DNA of 64,000 nt from JAAFIM01 sp964467315 (GTDB lineage Bacteria > Bacteroidota > Bacteroidia > Chitinophagales > Saprospiraceae). The stretch is taken from NCBI GenBank assembly GCA_964467315.1, contig CAYXSA010000001.1, positions 1 through 64,000 on the forward strand, written 5' to 3'. The translations under genes and the position numbers were made by a program. Shown here piece after piece: positions 9,390-18,326 of the stretch. Positions within the stretch are counted from its first letter, which is position 1. Each line of letters starts with the position of its first letter. Below the pieces are notes generated by a model. It was not told the origin of the DNA and searched no databases. It saw only the letters and a list, made by a program, of their open reading frames with translations.

Positions 9390-10100
9390 ATGCAAGCACG
9401 TTACAAAAGAGTGATGCTCAAATTGAGTGGTGAATCCCTCATGGGCAGCCAAAAATTTGGCGTAGACCCCGCAATGCTGCGCCATTACGCCCGCGAAATC
9501 AAAACCATTCAAGAAATGGGCGTTGAAATCGCTGTAGTTATCGGCGGCGGCAATATATTCAGAGGACTCAACGCCGAACAGTCGGGCATAGAGCGCACAC
9601 AAGGCGACTATATGGGTATGCTCGCCACCGTCATCAACGGGCTCGCACTCCAAAGCGCCTTAGAAACAGAGGGCGTATACACCCGCCTCATGTCTGCTAT
9701 CCAGATGGATAAAATCGCCGAGCCCTTCATTCGCCGACGCGCTATGCGCCACTTAGAAAAAGGGCGGGTCGTCCTCTTCGCCGCTGGCACAGGCAACCCC
9801 TATTTCACGACCGACTCCGCCGCCGCCCTGCGCGCCATAGAAATCAACGCCGACGTTATCCTCAAAGGTACCCGCGTCGATGGCGTTTATACTGCCGACC
9901 CCGAAAAAGACCCCAGCGCCACCCGCTACACAACGGTTTCTTTCAAAGAAGTCATCTCCAAAGACCTCAATATCATGGACATGACCGCCTTCACCATGTG
10001 CCAAGAAAATAACCTGCCCATTATCGTTTTCGATATCAATCAGCCCGCCAATTTGCAACGCATCATCGCAGGTGAAACCATCGGTACACTCGTAGGTTAA
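9390..10100 (+). CDS. pyrH: UMP kinase
   Basis: The 236-residue enzyme phosphorylates UMP to UDP with ATP in the cytoplasm, in pyrimidine nucleotide synthesis. Family motifs are in place: KLSGESLMG (residues about 10-18), the glycine-rich GGGNIFRG (about 51-58), YTADPEKDP (about 168-176) and the C-terminal DINQPANLQRI. The length is normal for bacterial PyrH. Frr follows about 260 bases downstream, the pyrH-frr order seen in many bacteria, but here separated by an interspersed repeat. The leader contains a copy of a second repeat family. Confidence 0.97.
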   Translation: MQARYKRVMLKLSGESLMGSQKFGVDPAMLRHYAREIKTIQEMGVEIAVVIGGGNIFRGLNAEQSGIERTQGDYMGMLATVINGLALQSALETEGVYTRLMSAIQMDKIAEPFIRRRAMRHLEKGRVVLFAAGTGNPYFTTDSAAALRAIEINADVILKGTRVDGVYTADPEKDPSATRYTTVSFKEVISKDLNIMDMTAFTMCQENNLPIIVFDINQPANLQRIIAGETIGTLVG

Positions 10101-10110
10101 GCATTTTTTC

Positions 10111-10292
10111 TTTTTTTGGCGAGCCGCTTCGGTGCCCCCCCCCTTGAAAAGGGGGGAGCTGCCCCTCGCGTCGGGCTTCTACGGGTTCGCTAAACGCTCA
10201 GTACAGCCCGTGCAGGCAACGGCTCTAAAGAGCCGCGCCTGCACGGGCTGCACCTGCCGCTGTCGCGGCAGCCCTCCGTATCCCTCTCGCAA
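10111..10292 (+). repeat. Interspersed structured repeat, copy 4 (GAG/CTC subtype)
   Basis: Ends are GGCGAGCCGC and TATCCCTCTCGC instead of the usual GGCGTG and CACGC, so both ends have changed together. It carries a CCCCCTTGAAAAGGGGGG hairpin and a GGGTTCGCTAAACGCTC insert that recurs in copy 19. It lies between pyrH and frr. Confidence 0.85.
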
Positions 10293-10357
10293 CCATCATT
10301 TTTGCAAAAAACTGGCATTTTCCCTTTTATATTCGTTTTTTTTTCTTCCTACCCGAT

Positions 10358-10921
10358 ATGCAAGAAGACGTAGATTTTACCATCGAGGCTGCCAGCGAAA
10401 GCATGGAGCGCAGCCTTAACCACCTCCAAGCCGAATTGCTAAAAATTCGCTCTGGCAAAGCCTCCCCCGATATTCTCACCAGCGTAAAAGTAGACTACTA
10501 CGGCTCCGCTACACCCTTAGCCCAAATCGCTACGCTCAAAACCACTGATGCCCGTACTATCGTCATTCAGCCTTGGGAAAAGGCAATGATACGCCCCATC
10601 GAAACGGCGATTATGCAGGCTAATCTGGGCTTCATGCCCAGCAACGACGGTATCGTTATCCGTATCGTCGTGCCGCCCCTCACAGAAGAGCGCCGCCGAC
10701 AGTTCATAAAAATCGCACAAGGCTATGTAGAGCAAGCCAAAGTAAGCATCCGCAGCGCCCGACGCGAAGCCATCGAAGACATCAAAAAATTTGTCAAAGA
10801 CGGCTACCCCGAAGACGCAGGCAAAGGCTCCGAAGAGCAAGTGCAAAAACTCACCGACGCAGCCACCGCCCGCGCCGATAAAATGCTCGAAGCCAAAGAA
10901 AAAGACATCATGGTCATCTAA
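10358..10921 (+). CDS. frr: Ribosome recycling factor
   Basis: The 187-residue protein works with EF-G to split post-termination ribosomes. It shows the family pattern throughout: LNHLQAELLKIRSGKASPDIL near the N-terminus, the YYGSATPLAQIATL segment, PWEKAMIRPIE, and the PPLTEERRRQFIK block. The length is typical. It follows pyrH, the usual partner, and ends in a strong rho-independent terminator nine bases after the stop codon. Confidence 0.97.
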   Translation: MQEDVDFTIEAASESMERSLNHLQAELLKIRSGKASPDILTSVKVDYYGSATPLAQIATLKTTDARTIVIQPWEKAMIRPIETAIMQANLGFMPSNDGIVIRIVVPPLTEERRRQFIKIAQGYVEQAKVSIRSARREAIEDIKKFVKDGYPEDAGKGSEEQVQKLTDAATARADKMLEAKEKDIMVI

Positions 10922-10930
10922 TCCAAACAG

Positions 10931-10968
10931 ACCGCAAAACAGATTTTCCGCTGTTTTGCGGTTTTTTT
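10931..10968 (+). terminator. Rho-independent terminator after frr
   Basis: A 12-bp perfect stem (ACCGCAAAACAG with CTGTTTTGCGGT) around an 8-base loop, followed by a T-run. Confidence 0.92.
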
Positions 10969-11043
10969 CTGCCCTCACTTGTTTTTTTGAAATAAATAGC
11001 TTAAATTGTGCCCAATTTTTAAGGCATTAAAACCATTTTCCCC

Positions 11044-11946
11044 ATGTCACTAACTTTTGATGAAGTCGCGTCTATGACGCAGACGAAAAACTACATAGCC
11101 GCCGTCAAAAAAGATAAATCCTTTATCCTCACTAAAGGAGAATTACTCTTGGTGGTTATCAATTATAAAGGCAAACTCGATAAAAAAACGCATCTGGTCT
11201 TACCCTTCAAAAAGCAGCAGGAAGCCATCACCGCTTTTAAGGAACTGAAAAGCAAGGCGAAAGATGTGAAGAAAAATCAAGTGGCTTTGGGCACTTACAC
11301 CATCGATAAAGACACAAAAAGCATAGAGTTTGAGATAATACGCGGACAAGCAGGTCCCAAAAAACTCAAACCCGCTGCCAAATTCATTGGCAAATTGCTC
11401 TCTGGCTATATGCTCAATGTCAAATTGAGCGCAAGCTACGACGGCGAAGGCGAACAAATCGACGACACCGAAGAGCCAGGCTCGGAGGAGGACGAAGATA
11501 TGGAAATGGAGGACACCGAAGAAGTGCCTTCTAATGACAGCGACAAAAACGGCAACCAAAAACCCGCAACGCTTGACCCGCTCCTTACGCAACTGGCGAC
11601 GAGCATCAACAAAGGCATCAAATCGCTGCTTGATAAAACAGCTTCCGATGCGAAAGCCGTAGCGGCTGAACTGCGCGTGTCGATACCGCAGTTTTTGGAT
11701 TTGGCAGCGAAGGCAGGCGATGCTTTGCCAAAATCCATAGCGACTTTCGTAGACATCGCGCGCAATTTCTTGCCCAAACTCGGCGTAAAAACCGAAACGA
11801 AAGAAAGTAAACCACAAGCCAACGAGCCAAATTTGACCGCCAACCAGCAGAAGGCGCGTCAACTACATAAAGAAGTAGTCGAATTGGTGAAAAAAATCCA
11901 AGATTTGGAGAAAAAAGCCGCCGACGCTAAAGCTGCAAAAAAATAA
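11044..11946 (+). CDS. Unrecognised acidic/charged protein
   Basis: The 300-residue protein has no signal peptide or membrane segment. Residues 1-135 look globular (FILTKGELLLVVINYKGK, HLVLPFKKQQEAI). Residues about 137-175 are an acidic, disordered linker (EEDEDMEMEDTEEV). The last 50 residues are a Lys/Glu/Ala-rich coiled coil. I do not recognise the family. It sits upstream of another unrecognised cytoplasmic gene at 12336 in the same direction, separated by a repeat and a long inverted repeat, so a functional link is only suggested. Confidence 0.65.
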   Translation: MSLTFDEVASMTQTKNYIAAVKKDKSFILTKGELLLVVINYKGKLDKKTHLVLPFKKQQEAITAFKELKSKAKDVKKNQVALGTYTIDKDTKSIEFEIIRGQAGPKKLKPAAKFIGKLLSGYMLNVKLSASYDGEGEQIDDTEEPGSEEDEDMEMEDTEEVPSNDSDKNGNQKPATLDPLLTQLATSINKGIKSLLDKTASDAKAVAAELRVSIPQFLDLAAKAGDALPKSIATFVDIARNFLPKLGVKTETKESKPQANEPNLTANQQKARQLHKEVVELVKKIQDLEKKAADAKAAKK

Positions 11947-11993
11947 ACCGCAATTTTTTCCGTCAGCCTGCGCGTAGCAAGTAGACTGCTTGC

Positions 11994-12161
11994 CGCGTGA
12001 GCGGGCGACAGGGGCAGCGCGTAGCGCTGGTGCGGCGCACTTGTGCGCCGTACCGACAGCCCCGAAAGCACGCGACGGCGCGCCCGTAGGGGCAGCCCTT
12101 GTGGCTGCCCCCAACCGCGCCCCTTTGGCGCGGTTGGGGCGCGGCGGCACGCCAAAAAAAA
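11994..12161 (-). repeat. Interspersed structured repeat, copy 5 (degenerate)
   Basis: Minus-strand copy; the GGCGTGCC end is clear at 12146-12155 and the other end reads CGCTCACGC. The inserts include GGGGCAGCCCTTGTGGCTGC, a hairpin shared with copies 18, 21 and 22. The GGGCTAT block is reduced. Confidence 0.65.
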
Positions 12162-12168
12162 CAAAGGC

Positions 12169-12282
12169 ACGAAAGCAAAATTATTTCACATTATTCCTCG
12201 CTTGTTTCAAACTTGAAAACCTGCACTGCGCTTGGTTTTCAAGCCCGAAACGGCGCTTTTCGGAATGTGAAATAATTTCGCG
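12169..12282. repeat. Long imperfect inverted repeat (about 45-bp arms)
   Basis: Left arm (12179-12221) and right arm (12233-12277) are near-perfect reverse complements around an 11-base loop: TTATTTCACATT pairs with AATGTGAAATAA and CTTGAAAACC with GGTTTTCAAG. The outermost bases (GCACGAAA / TTTCGCGC) extend it. It could be a small non-autonomous mobile element or a structured leader of the gene at 12336. No gene is inside. Confidence 0.7.
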
Positions 12283-12335
12283 CAGTTACTTAAAATTCCT
12301 CCTCTTTACTTTATCTTCTTCCACTTCCCCACCCC

Positions 12336-14963
12336 ATGAAGGAACTCATCGCTCAATTAGAAGCAAAATTGGCAGAATTGCGCGCCCTGCAAAGCAGCGA
12401 CCCGCAAGTAAATACAGCTTTTAAGGCTGAAGAGCTTACGCAAATCAAAGAAATTGAACCTTTCGTGCAAAAACGCGTAACGGCGCTCAAGGCTTACGAA
12501 GCGGCACAAGCAGCCAAAGCAAAGCAAGAAAAAGACCAAAAAGATTGGGCGGGAATGCTCAATGACGATGAAGAAACGCAAAAAGCGAACGACGAAAAAG
12601 AAAAAAAGGATGCCGCTCGGGTCAAAATGAAAACTTTCGACATGGCGGAAATCGCCAAAACGGAGAAAGACGACGAACTCAAAAAAATCCCGACGGTAGA
12701 AATGTCCGTCGGCAAAGACGGCGCAGACCTGAAAGTGGCACAGGGCGACAATACGGTAGAAGCGGGCTTTGAGCTGGACGATAAGGGCAATTTGAAGTCT
12801 GTAAAAGCAGGCATCGAAACGAAAGATGTCGTATTGAGCGCAAAAATTGGCAAAGAAGGCGAAGTAAAAGTAGGCGGAAAAGGTAAAGATGCCAGCGGAA
12901 ACGACATCACAGTAACTACAGAAGTAGCTTGGGACGCGGACAAAGGCGAAGCGAAGCTCAAAGGCACATACATGAAAGAAGATGCCGACGGCAATAAAGA
13001 GGGCGTGAGCGGCACTCTCGAAGTCGGTAAAGATAAGGTAAAAGTTGGCGGCGAATTGGGTCTAAAAACCAAAGACGACCAAAGCATAGAAGCAGGCGGA
13101 AGTTTGGAAATTAGCAAAAACAAAGCAGCGATAGAGACAAGGGGCAAGTTTTCTGCGCCTATCCTACCCAAAAAAGAATGGGCTTTCCCCTTGTTTTCGA
13201 TGGGTATAGCGACCTTATACGCAACCTTAGATTTTGGTATCACAGGAACGGCAGAAGTAAAACAAGGTACACAAATACTTTGGGACGAGAAGAGCGGCAA
13301 GCTCGATAAGATGATGGGCAAGTACTCCCTGATGGGGCAGCTTGCCATGGAGGGCGGTATTAAGCTCTCTATGGCTATCATCGAATTGGTAGAAGTCGGC
13401 ATCCGTCTGGCGCTAAAAGTCGCTGTGCAAGCGACTATGGAAATCGGTTTTATGCTTTCTGACCCCAAAAATAGCCGCATGATGGGCGCATTGCGCAAGG
13501 TGGGTGGCTCGCTTTCGGGCAAATTGCAAATCATCGTAGGCGCTGCGCCGATGATACGGCAGGGCTATCAGGCTTTGGGCGGCAACCCCGACAGTTTGTC
13601 GACGAGCTTCGATATTATGGGCGGCGAACTGCTGGTATTTGATGCACCCGACTGGGAAAGCGGCAAGGGCTGGGACGTTACGAAGTGGGGTTTCAAACCT
13701 GGCAAGAGCTTGGAGGAAGTCAAAGCCCGCGCCGAATCTATTGGGGCATTTTTCAAGAAAACTTGGGAAATACTCAAAGCCATAGGGCAGTTTTTCGTAG
13801 ACCTCATCTCCAATGCCATTGATTTGGTCGTCGCCGTTGCTAAAAAGCTCGTAGAATGGGCTGTAGGTGCTTTTGAGTGGGCACGCGCAAAATTTTCGGC
13901 TGCCTATCGCAAAGAACAAGAAGCCAAAGCACACCGCGACGCAACTTTCAAAAAAGTAGTAGAGTCTGCTATAAAAGCAGCACGCAATAACCCCAAAATT
14001 ACCGAAAAAGTATATAACGCAGCTCCAAACCTACGCCGCATGGTTTTGGAAGCTGTCGTTATGGAAGATAAATTGGTCAAAAACGCTTGGCTCGCTATCT
14101 ATGAAACGAAAGATATGCAGGAAGCGGAAAATATCCGCCGCCAGATAGAAAGCGACATCACGGAGTTCAAAATTACGCCCGCAGGTCGTTTCGAGGTAGG
14201 CGGTATCGGCACTTTCCAATTGAGCTTGAAAGTATCCAAATCTTTCAAAGTCGCAGGATTGAGCGTACAACTCTATTGCAACGGCTCGCGTATGGTCATC
14301 GTACCGCTCGACGGCTTTATGGAAGCAGGCAATACGCAGCGCTCCGTACAAGTACGCATTCCCAACGAAGCCGCTTTAGCAAAAATCGACCTCACAAAAG
14401 CGAAATGGACAGCCAAAGCCGTCCTCGACTTGCCAGGCGACCTCAAAGACAAAGATAGCGCTATCGTAGACGTTACCGTCATCAAACCCGCCGTTACTGC
14501 TGTCGCCGCCAAAGAGCAAAAGGCGCAAGCAGGCAAATTGCCTACTGCTATTATGTCGGTGCTTAGCGGGCAATCGCTGGTGCTACAAGATGGCACTTCC
14601 GCTATTATCAAAACGCGTCTTCAGGTAAATATCGGCGATGATTGCTGGATACCCGACTCCGTACTCGCACGCGCCCCGATAGAAATGCAAATCCGTTGCG
14701 GCTCTACTATCATCTCCAAAGAGAAACTCGACCGCCAACTAAAACGCGGCATTGTTACCGTTTTCGACTCGCTCAATCTCGTACTGCCCAAGCGCGGTAC
14801 CTTCTTTGAATTGGCGAAAAATGAACTTAATTGGTTTACAAGCTGGTTTTCTTCGATGGCAACCATCCGCGAAGAAATGCGCAAAACGCCCGTAACGCTG
14901 GTCTTGGTCGTTTATGGCTACGACATCATATCCACCCGCATCAAAGTCGACCCAGGCGCTTAG
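12336..14963 (+). CDS. Large unrecognised protein with beta repeats and amphipathic helices
   Basis: The 875-residue protein has no signal peptide. Residues 1-110 are a charged coiled coil. Residues about 116-270 are a run of alternating short strands with a K-x-G-x-E/K rhythm (EVKVGGKGKDASGN, AKLKGTYMKEDADGN, VKVGGELGLKTKD), like a repetitive beta sheet. Hydrophobic stretches follow near 276-303 and 353-373. Residues about 478-520 are long amphipathic helices (FFVDLISNAIDLVVAVAKKL) that could insert into a membrane. The C-terminal third is mixed alpha/beta. The whole resembles large secreted or injected toxin-like proteins in layout, but I recognise no family and see no catalytic motif. A bidirectional terminator follows. 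Confidence 0.65.
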   Translation: MKELIAQLEAKLAELRALQSSDPQVNTAFKAEELTQIKEIEPFVQKRVTALKAYEAAQAAKAKQEKDQKDWAGMLNDDEETQKANDEKEKKDAARVKMKTFDMAEIAKTEKDDELKKIPTVEMSVGKDGADLKVAQGDNTVEAGFELDDKGNLKSVKAGIETKDVVLSAKIGKEGEVKVGGKGKDASGNDITVTTEVAWDADKGEAKLKGTYMKEDADGNKEGVSGTLEVGKDKVKVGGELGLKTKDDQSIEAGGSLEISKNKAAIETRGKFSAPILPKKEWAFPLFSMGIATLYATLDFGITGTAEVKQGTQILWDEKSGKLDKMMGKYSLMGQLAMEGGIKLSMAIIELVEVGIRLALKVAVQATMEIGFMLSDPKNSRMMGALRKVGGSLSGKLQIIVGAAPMIRQGYQALGGNPDSLSTSFDIMGGELLVFDAPDWESGKGWDVTKWGFKPGKSLEEVKARAESIGAFFKKTWEILKAIGQFFVDLISNAIDLVVAVAKKLVEWAVGAFEWARAKFSAAYRKEQEAKAHRDATFKKVVESAIKAARNNPKITEKVYNAAPNLRRMVLEAVVMEDKLVKNAWLAIYETKDMQEAENIRRQIESDITEFKITPAGRFEVGGIGTFQLSLKVSKSFKVAGLSVQLYCNGSRMVIVPLDGFMEAGNTQRSVQVRIPNEAALAKIDLTKAKWTAKAVLDLPGDLKDKDSAIVDVTVIKPAVTAVAAKEQKAQAGKLPTAIMSVLSGQSLVLQDGTSAIIKTRLQVNIGDDCWIPDSVLARAPIEMQIRCGSTIISKEKLDRQLKRGIVTVFDSLNLVLPKRGTFFELAKNELNWFTSWFSSMATIREEMRKTPVTLVLVVYGYDIISTRIKVDPGA

Positions 14964-14980
14964 TGCAAAGCAAATAAAAT

Positions 14981-15020
14981 AAAAAGCCCCCTACATCTTC
15001 GCGCTGTGGGGGGCTTTTTT
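14981..15020. terminator. Bidirectional rho-independent terminator
   Basis: AAAAAGCCCCC pairs with GGGGGCTTTTT around a 16-base loop, with A- and T-runs on either side. It ends the gene at 12336 and may also stop transcription from the symporter side. Confidence 0.9.
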
Positions 15021-15037
15021 GTGTATATTCAGCATAC

Positions 15038-15182
15038 TTTTTTTTGGGGCGGGTCGGCGCTCCCCCGCCCGCGCCAAAGGCGCGCGGGCGGAGCCGTGAT
15101 GAATCACGGCTCTACGGGTCGCGCCGTCGGGCTATCCGCTCCAGCCCCGCTATGCGGTGCTTCCGCTACTATCCCTCCCGCA
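15038..15182 (+). repeat. Interspersed structured repeat, copy 6 (GGG/CCC subtype)
   Basis: The left end is GGGGCGGGTCGG and the right end TATCCCTCCCGC: the usual GCGTG/CACGC pair has become GCGGG/CCCGC, keeping complementarity. The GTCGGGCTAT block is intact. It also carries a GAGCCGTGATGAATCACGGC hairpin. Confidence 0.8.
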
Positions 15183-15215
15183 ATGCACCTTTAAAGCATT
15201 CTACTAATTTTCATC

Positions 15216-16739
15216 TTAGTCGTTGAGCAAATGTGCATCTGTGGGCAGTTTTTCGTCTTTTTCGGTTGCCGTATCGCCTATATGTAGCGGCATCGGCTGC
15301 GGCTCCTGCATACGGTTGGGGAATATCAAAGATAGCACTACCGCCGCCACTACGCTCGCCCCAAAGCCAAAAAATAGACTCGGTATTACATCTGCCGCTT
15401 TCTCGTCTATCATATTGTCAGCTATAAGCCAAGCCACAAAACCCGCCAACATCGAACCCATCGCCCCTATCGTAGACATTCGCTTCCAGTACACGCCAAA
15501 CGCCAAAGGCACCAGCAAACTAACCAGCGTTATCGTCGCCGAAACAGCATTCAAATCGTAAATACTCTGCCCGCTCATCGCCTCCAAGACCGCCCAAACC
15601 GTAATACCCAAAACCGACATACGCAAGGTCATTAGCATTTTCGTATCCGTCATTTTCGGAAAAAATGGACGAATTAAATTTTCTGTGATTATCGTCGCAG
15701 GCGCTAAAATCGCCCCGCTCGCCGTACTCATTATCGCCGAAGTAAGCGCCCCGTAAAAGAGAATTTGCAGCCATACGCCGCTATGCGCTTTCAGCACGCC
15801 CAGCAAAAAACCTTCTGTGTCTTCGCCCGTACCAAACAAATCGGGATACATTACCTTGCCCGCCATACCAATAAAAAGCGGAAAAAAGGCAATCGTTACG
15901 TACATACCCGCCGCCAAATAAGAGGAGCGCGCCGCCGCGCTTTCGCTGCGCGTACTCATCGTGCGCTGAAAAACATCCTGCTGCGGGATAGAGCCCAAGC
16001 CTATCGTTATCCAAGCCGCTATATATACCCACCAATTGCCCAACTGCGGATTTTCGTAAGTCGTACCCGCCACAGGCGCTACATGAAAAAATCCTGCTGG
16101 CTGCTTTTCATACAAGGGCGCAAAACCTCCCGCCGCATATAAAAGGCTGACAGTCAATATGATAAGACCCGCCAAAATAACTATAGTCTGCACAAAATCC
16201 GTATACGAGACCGCCCACATACCACCGATACAGGTATATAAAGCGATAATTAAGGCTCCAATAAGTATGCCCGCCTCCACAGAAATCGCCGTATCGCCAT
16301 AATCCTGCGTCATCGTGTGCATGATGCCGCCCATCGCCTTAAACTGCCCCGCTATCCAACTAATATACGAATATGCCAAAAATAAGGCAGATACCAGCTC
16401 CGCCGTGCGCCCAAATCGCAACCTAAAATAGTCCGAAAACGTTACAATGTTGAGCCGATACAAGGGGCGTGCAAAAAATAAACCTATCAAGAGCAAGCAG
16501 AGCGCAGGCCCAAACGGCTCTTTTATCACCGCCAAAATGCCGCCTTTGGCAAACTCGCCCGACGAACTCATGATGGTCTCCGAACCAAACCAAGTGGCGA
16601 ATATACTCACACCCGCCACCATCACGGAGAGATTGCGCCCCGCGAGCGCAAAATCTGAGGTATTTTTCACCTTACTCGAAGCCCAAAAACCAATAACAAC
16701 GTTGATTAACAGATAAGTAAACGTAAAAAATAATAGCAT
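15216..16739 (-). CDS. Sodium:solute symporter (SSS) family protein
   Basis: The 507-residue protein has about 13 transmembrane segments and the SSS layout: an N-terminal VVIGFWASSKVKNTSDFALAGR block, GSETIMSSSGEFAKGG in the second helix region, and repeated hydrophobic helices to about residue 470, then a short hydrophilic tail. Family members carry sugars, amino acids, vitamins or anions with Na+ across the inner membrane; the substrate here cannot be read from the sequence. It is a single gene with no enzyme neighbour to suggest a substrate. Confidence 0.9.
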   Translation of the reverse strand: MLLFFTFTYLLINVVIGFWASSKVKNTSDFALAGRNLSVMVAGVSIFATWFGSETIMSSSGEFAKGGILAVIKEPFGPALCLLLIGLFFARPLYRLNIVTFSDYFRLRFGRTAELVSALFLAYSYISWIAGQFKAMGGIMHTMTQDYGDTAISVEAGILIGALIIALYTCIGGMWAVSYTDFVQTIVILAGLIILTVSLLYAAGGFAPLYEKQPAGFFHVAPVAGTTYENPQLGNWWVYIAAWITIGLGSIPQQDVFQRTMSTRSESAAARSSYLAAGMYVTIAFFPLFIGMAGKVMYPDLFGTGEDTEGFLLGVLKAHSGVWLQILFYGALTSAIMSTASGAILAPATIITENLIRPFFPKMTDTKMLMTLRMSVLGITVWAVLEAMSGQSIYDLNAVSATITLVSLLVPLAFGVYWKRMSTIGAMGSMLAGFVAWLIADNMIDEKAADVIPSLFFGFGASVVAAVVLSLIFPNRMQEPQPMPLHIGDTATEKDEKLPTDAHLLND

Positions 16740-16831
16740 ACGGCAAGCAACAGTTTTAGCCTTGGGGAATAGTACAAAGAAAAGAATTTTCTCGCATCGC
16801 GGGCACAGTTATAGATAATTTTTGCGCAAAA

Positions 16832-16848
16832 TTGCCTACTTTAGGCAA
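16832..16848. other. Small perfect hairpin upstream of the symporter
   Basis: TTGCCTA-CTT-TAGGCAA within the 423-base non-coding stretch 16740-17162. It may be an operator-like dyad; no T-run follows. The rest of this stretch holds repeat copy 7 and otherwise nothing I recognise. Confidence 0.35.
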
Positions 16849-16939
16849 CTTATCCGTAACTTCGTATTGGCTTATTTTTCACCGCGCTTGCGCTTTGGTT
16901 TTATGGATTTTATTCGCGCATCCTCGCATATTTAGGGCG

Positions 16940-17060
16940 TTTTTTGGGGGCGTGCCCCCGCGCCCCCGCCGCTACGCGGCGAAAGGCGCGGGGTCGGGCT
17001 ATGCGCTCCATCACCTTCGCGCCTACGGCGCTCGGTGGTTCCGCTCCTATCCCTCACGCG
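16940..17060 (+). repeat. Interspersed structured repeat, copy 7
   Basis: Complete copy of the CATCACC subtype: the second hairpin reads CTCCATCACCTTCGCGCC on its left arm and GGTGGTTCCGCTC on its right, as in copy 16. Confidence 0.9.
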
Positions 17061-17162
17061 TGCAAGCATTCTTGCGTTAATACCAACATTGCTTTTCTTC
17101 CCAACATAGATAAATGCGCTTATTTTTCTCTCACCCGCCCTTTTCCCAACTCCCGCCCAACA

Positions 17163-18167
17163 ATGATACAAATACACCGACACACAATAGCGGTGGCACA
17201 TTTCGCTACGCTCGTTTGGCGTGGCGAATGCGTCGTCGACTGGCTCAATGGCGGCAAATCCTACAGCACAAATGGCTATAAAAAAGACATCGGACAATAT
17301 CATTTTGCCTTCGGTTTCGATGCGGCGATTAGTTCCGATTGTGGTACTTACGTCCTACTTTACAAGCGACTCGGCACTAAAGGACTTTTACTAAAAGAGG
17401 GGCAAGAACTCCGCGAAATCAACCGCCCTTATTATCAATCGGAGGCTTATGAGTACCCTTGTGCCTTTTATACCAATCCTACGACGGGGCGGGTCTGCCT
17501 TATACACTGCCCCAAAGCCTATTGCCGCTTAGATATTGAGGACGTAGAAACGGGCGAATTGCTGACCGATGCACCCGACAGAAAGCCTAATGATATTTTT
17601 CATTCGCGGCTTTGTTTGAGCCCCAGCAGCAAATTTTTGCTTTCTCGCGGTTGGGTTTGGCAGCCTTGGGATGTGGCGGAGGTATACGACTTGGAAGCCT
17701 GTTTGCAAAATCCGCATTTGCTCGACGCGGTTACGACCTTGCCGCGTATACAGACGGAAGTATGCAGTGCCGATTTTATCGACGATGAGCGGGTTTTGTT
17801 GATGTCCAGCCCCGAAGACGGCATCGGCGATACGACGGTAGATGACCCTTTGCCGCCAAATCATCTTTGCATTTACAATCTGCGCACGTGTACTTATTCG
17901 CCGCCTGTGCGTTTGCATTGTCCCTTTGGTCGGGTGGTCGCTATAGACGAGCATTATGCTTGGGATTTGTTTTTGCACCCGAAAATCATCGACCTGCGCA
18001 CGGGCGAGTCTATCGCTATGATAGAAAGCATCTTGAGCGGGGAGCAGCATTCTGCGATTTGCGACTATGTAGAGTTTATGCCTGCGATGGCTTACCATCG
18101 GCAGTTGCGTAGCCTTGCCTTTACGAGCGGGGCGGACATAGAGATATTGACGGTGCTTTCGGCTTAG
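17163..18167 (+). CDS. Hypothetical protein with WD40-like tone
   Basis: I choose the ATG at 17163 (MIQIHRHTIAVAH), giving 334 residues; the open frame runs further upstream only because it reads through repeat copy 7. There is no signal peptide. Alternating strand pattern with DG/SP turns (FGFDAAISSDCGTYVLLY, RLCLSPSSKFLLSRGW, CSADFIDDERVLLMSS) suggests a beta-propeller with few blades. Two cysteine-rich spots (YPCAFY, VCLIHCPKAYCRL) are seen. No function is assigned. The following gene is convergent. Confidence 0.7.
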   Translation: MIQIHRHTIAVAHFATLVWRGECVVDWLNGGKSYSTNGYKKDIGQYHFAFGFDAAISSDCGTYVLLYKRLGTKGLLLKEGQELREINRPYYQSEAYEYPCAFYTNPTTGRVCLIHCPKAYCRLDIEDVETGELLTDAPDRKPNDIFHSRLCLSPSSKFLLSRGWVWQPWDVAEVYDLEACLQNPHLLDAVTTLPRIQTEVCSADFIDDERVLLMSSPEDGIGDTTVDDPLPPNHLCIYNLRTCTYSPPVRLHCPFGRVVAIDEHYAWDLFLHPKIIDLRTGESIAMIESILSGEQHSAICDYVEFMPAMAYHRQLRSLAFTSGADIEILTVLSA

Positions 18168-18217
18168 GGAAAGGATTTTCGGCTGCCCGCGCCGCCCTTT
18201 GCGGCGCGGGATAAAAA

Positions 18218-18326
18218 GCGTGAGGGATAGTAGGGGCGAATCAACATTCGCCCATTTGGGCGATGTGGATACGCCCCAAATAGCCCGACCGCAGCCCCTT
18301 TTTAGGGCTGCGGGCACGCCCAAAAT
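18218..18326 (-). repeat. Interspersed structured repeat, copy 8
   Basis: Complete minus-strand copy with the GGGGCGAATCAACATTCGCC type insert shared with copies 11, 14 and 15. A GC hairpin tail lies at 18181-18210. Its T-run end touches the stop codon of the acyltransferase gene. Confidence 0.9.

Noticed and set aside
12494..13534. Long antisense open frames (12494-13534, 30531-31490, 35912-36844 and others)
   Set aside because: They lie opposite well-supported genes (the 875-residue protein, proline dehydrogenase, subunit I), have odd residue composition and no start context; they are shadows.
15216..16739. Naming the symporter substrate (proline, glucose, biotin precursors)
   Set aside because: SSS substrate cannot be told from sequence reading; no neighbour gives a clue.
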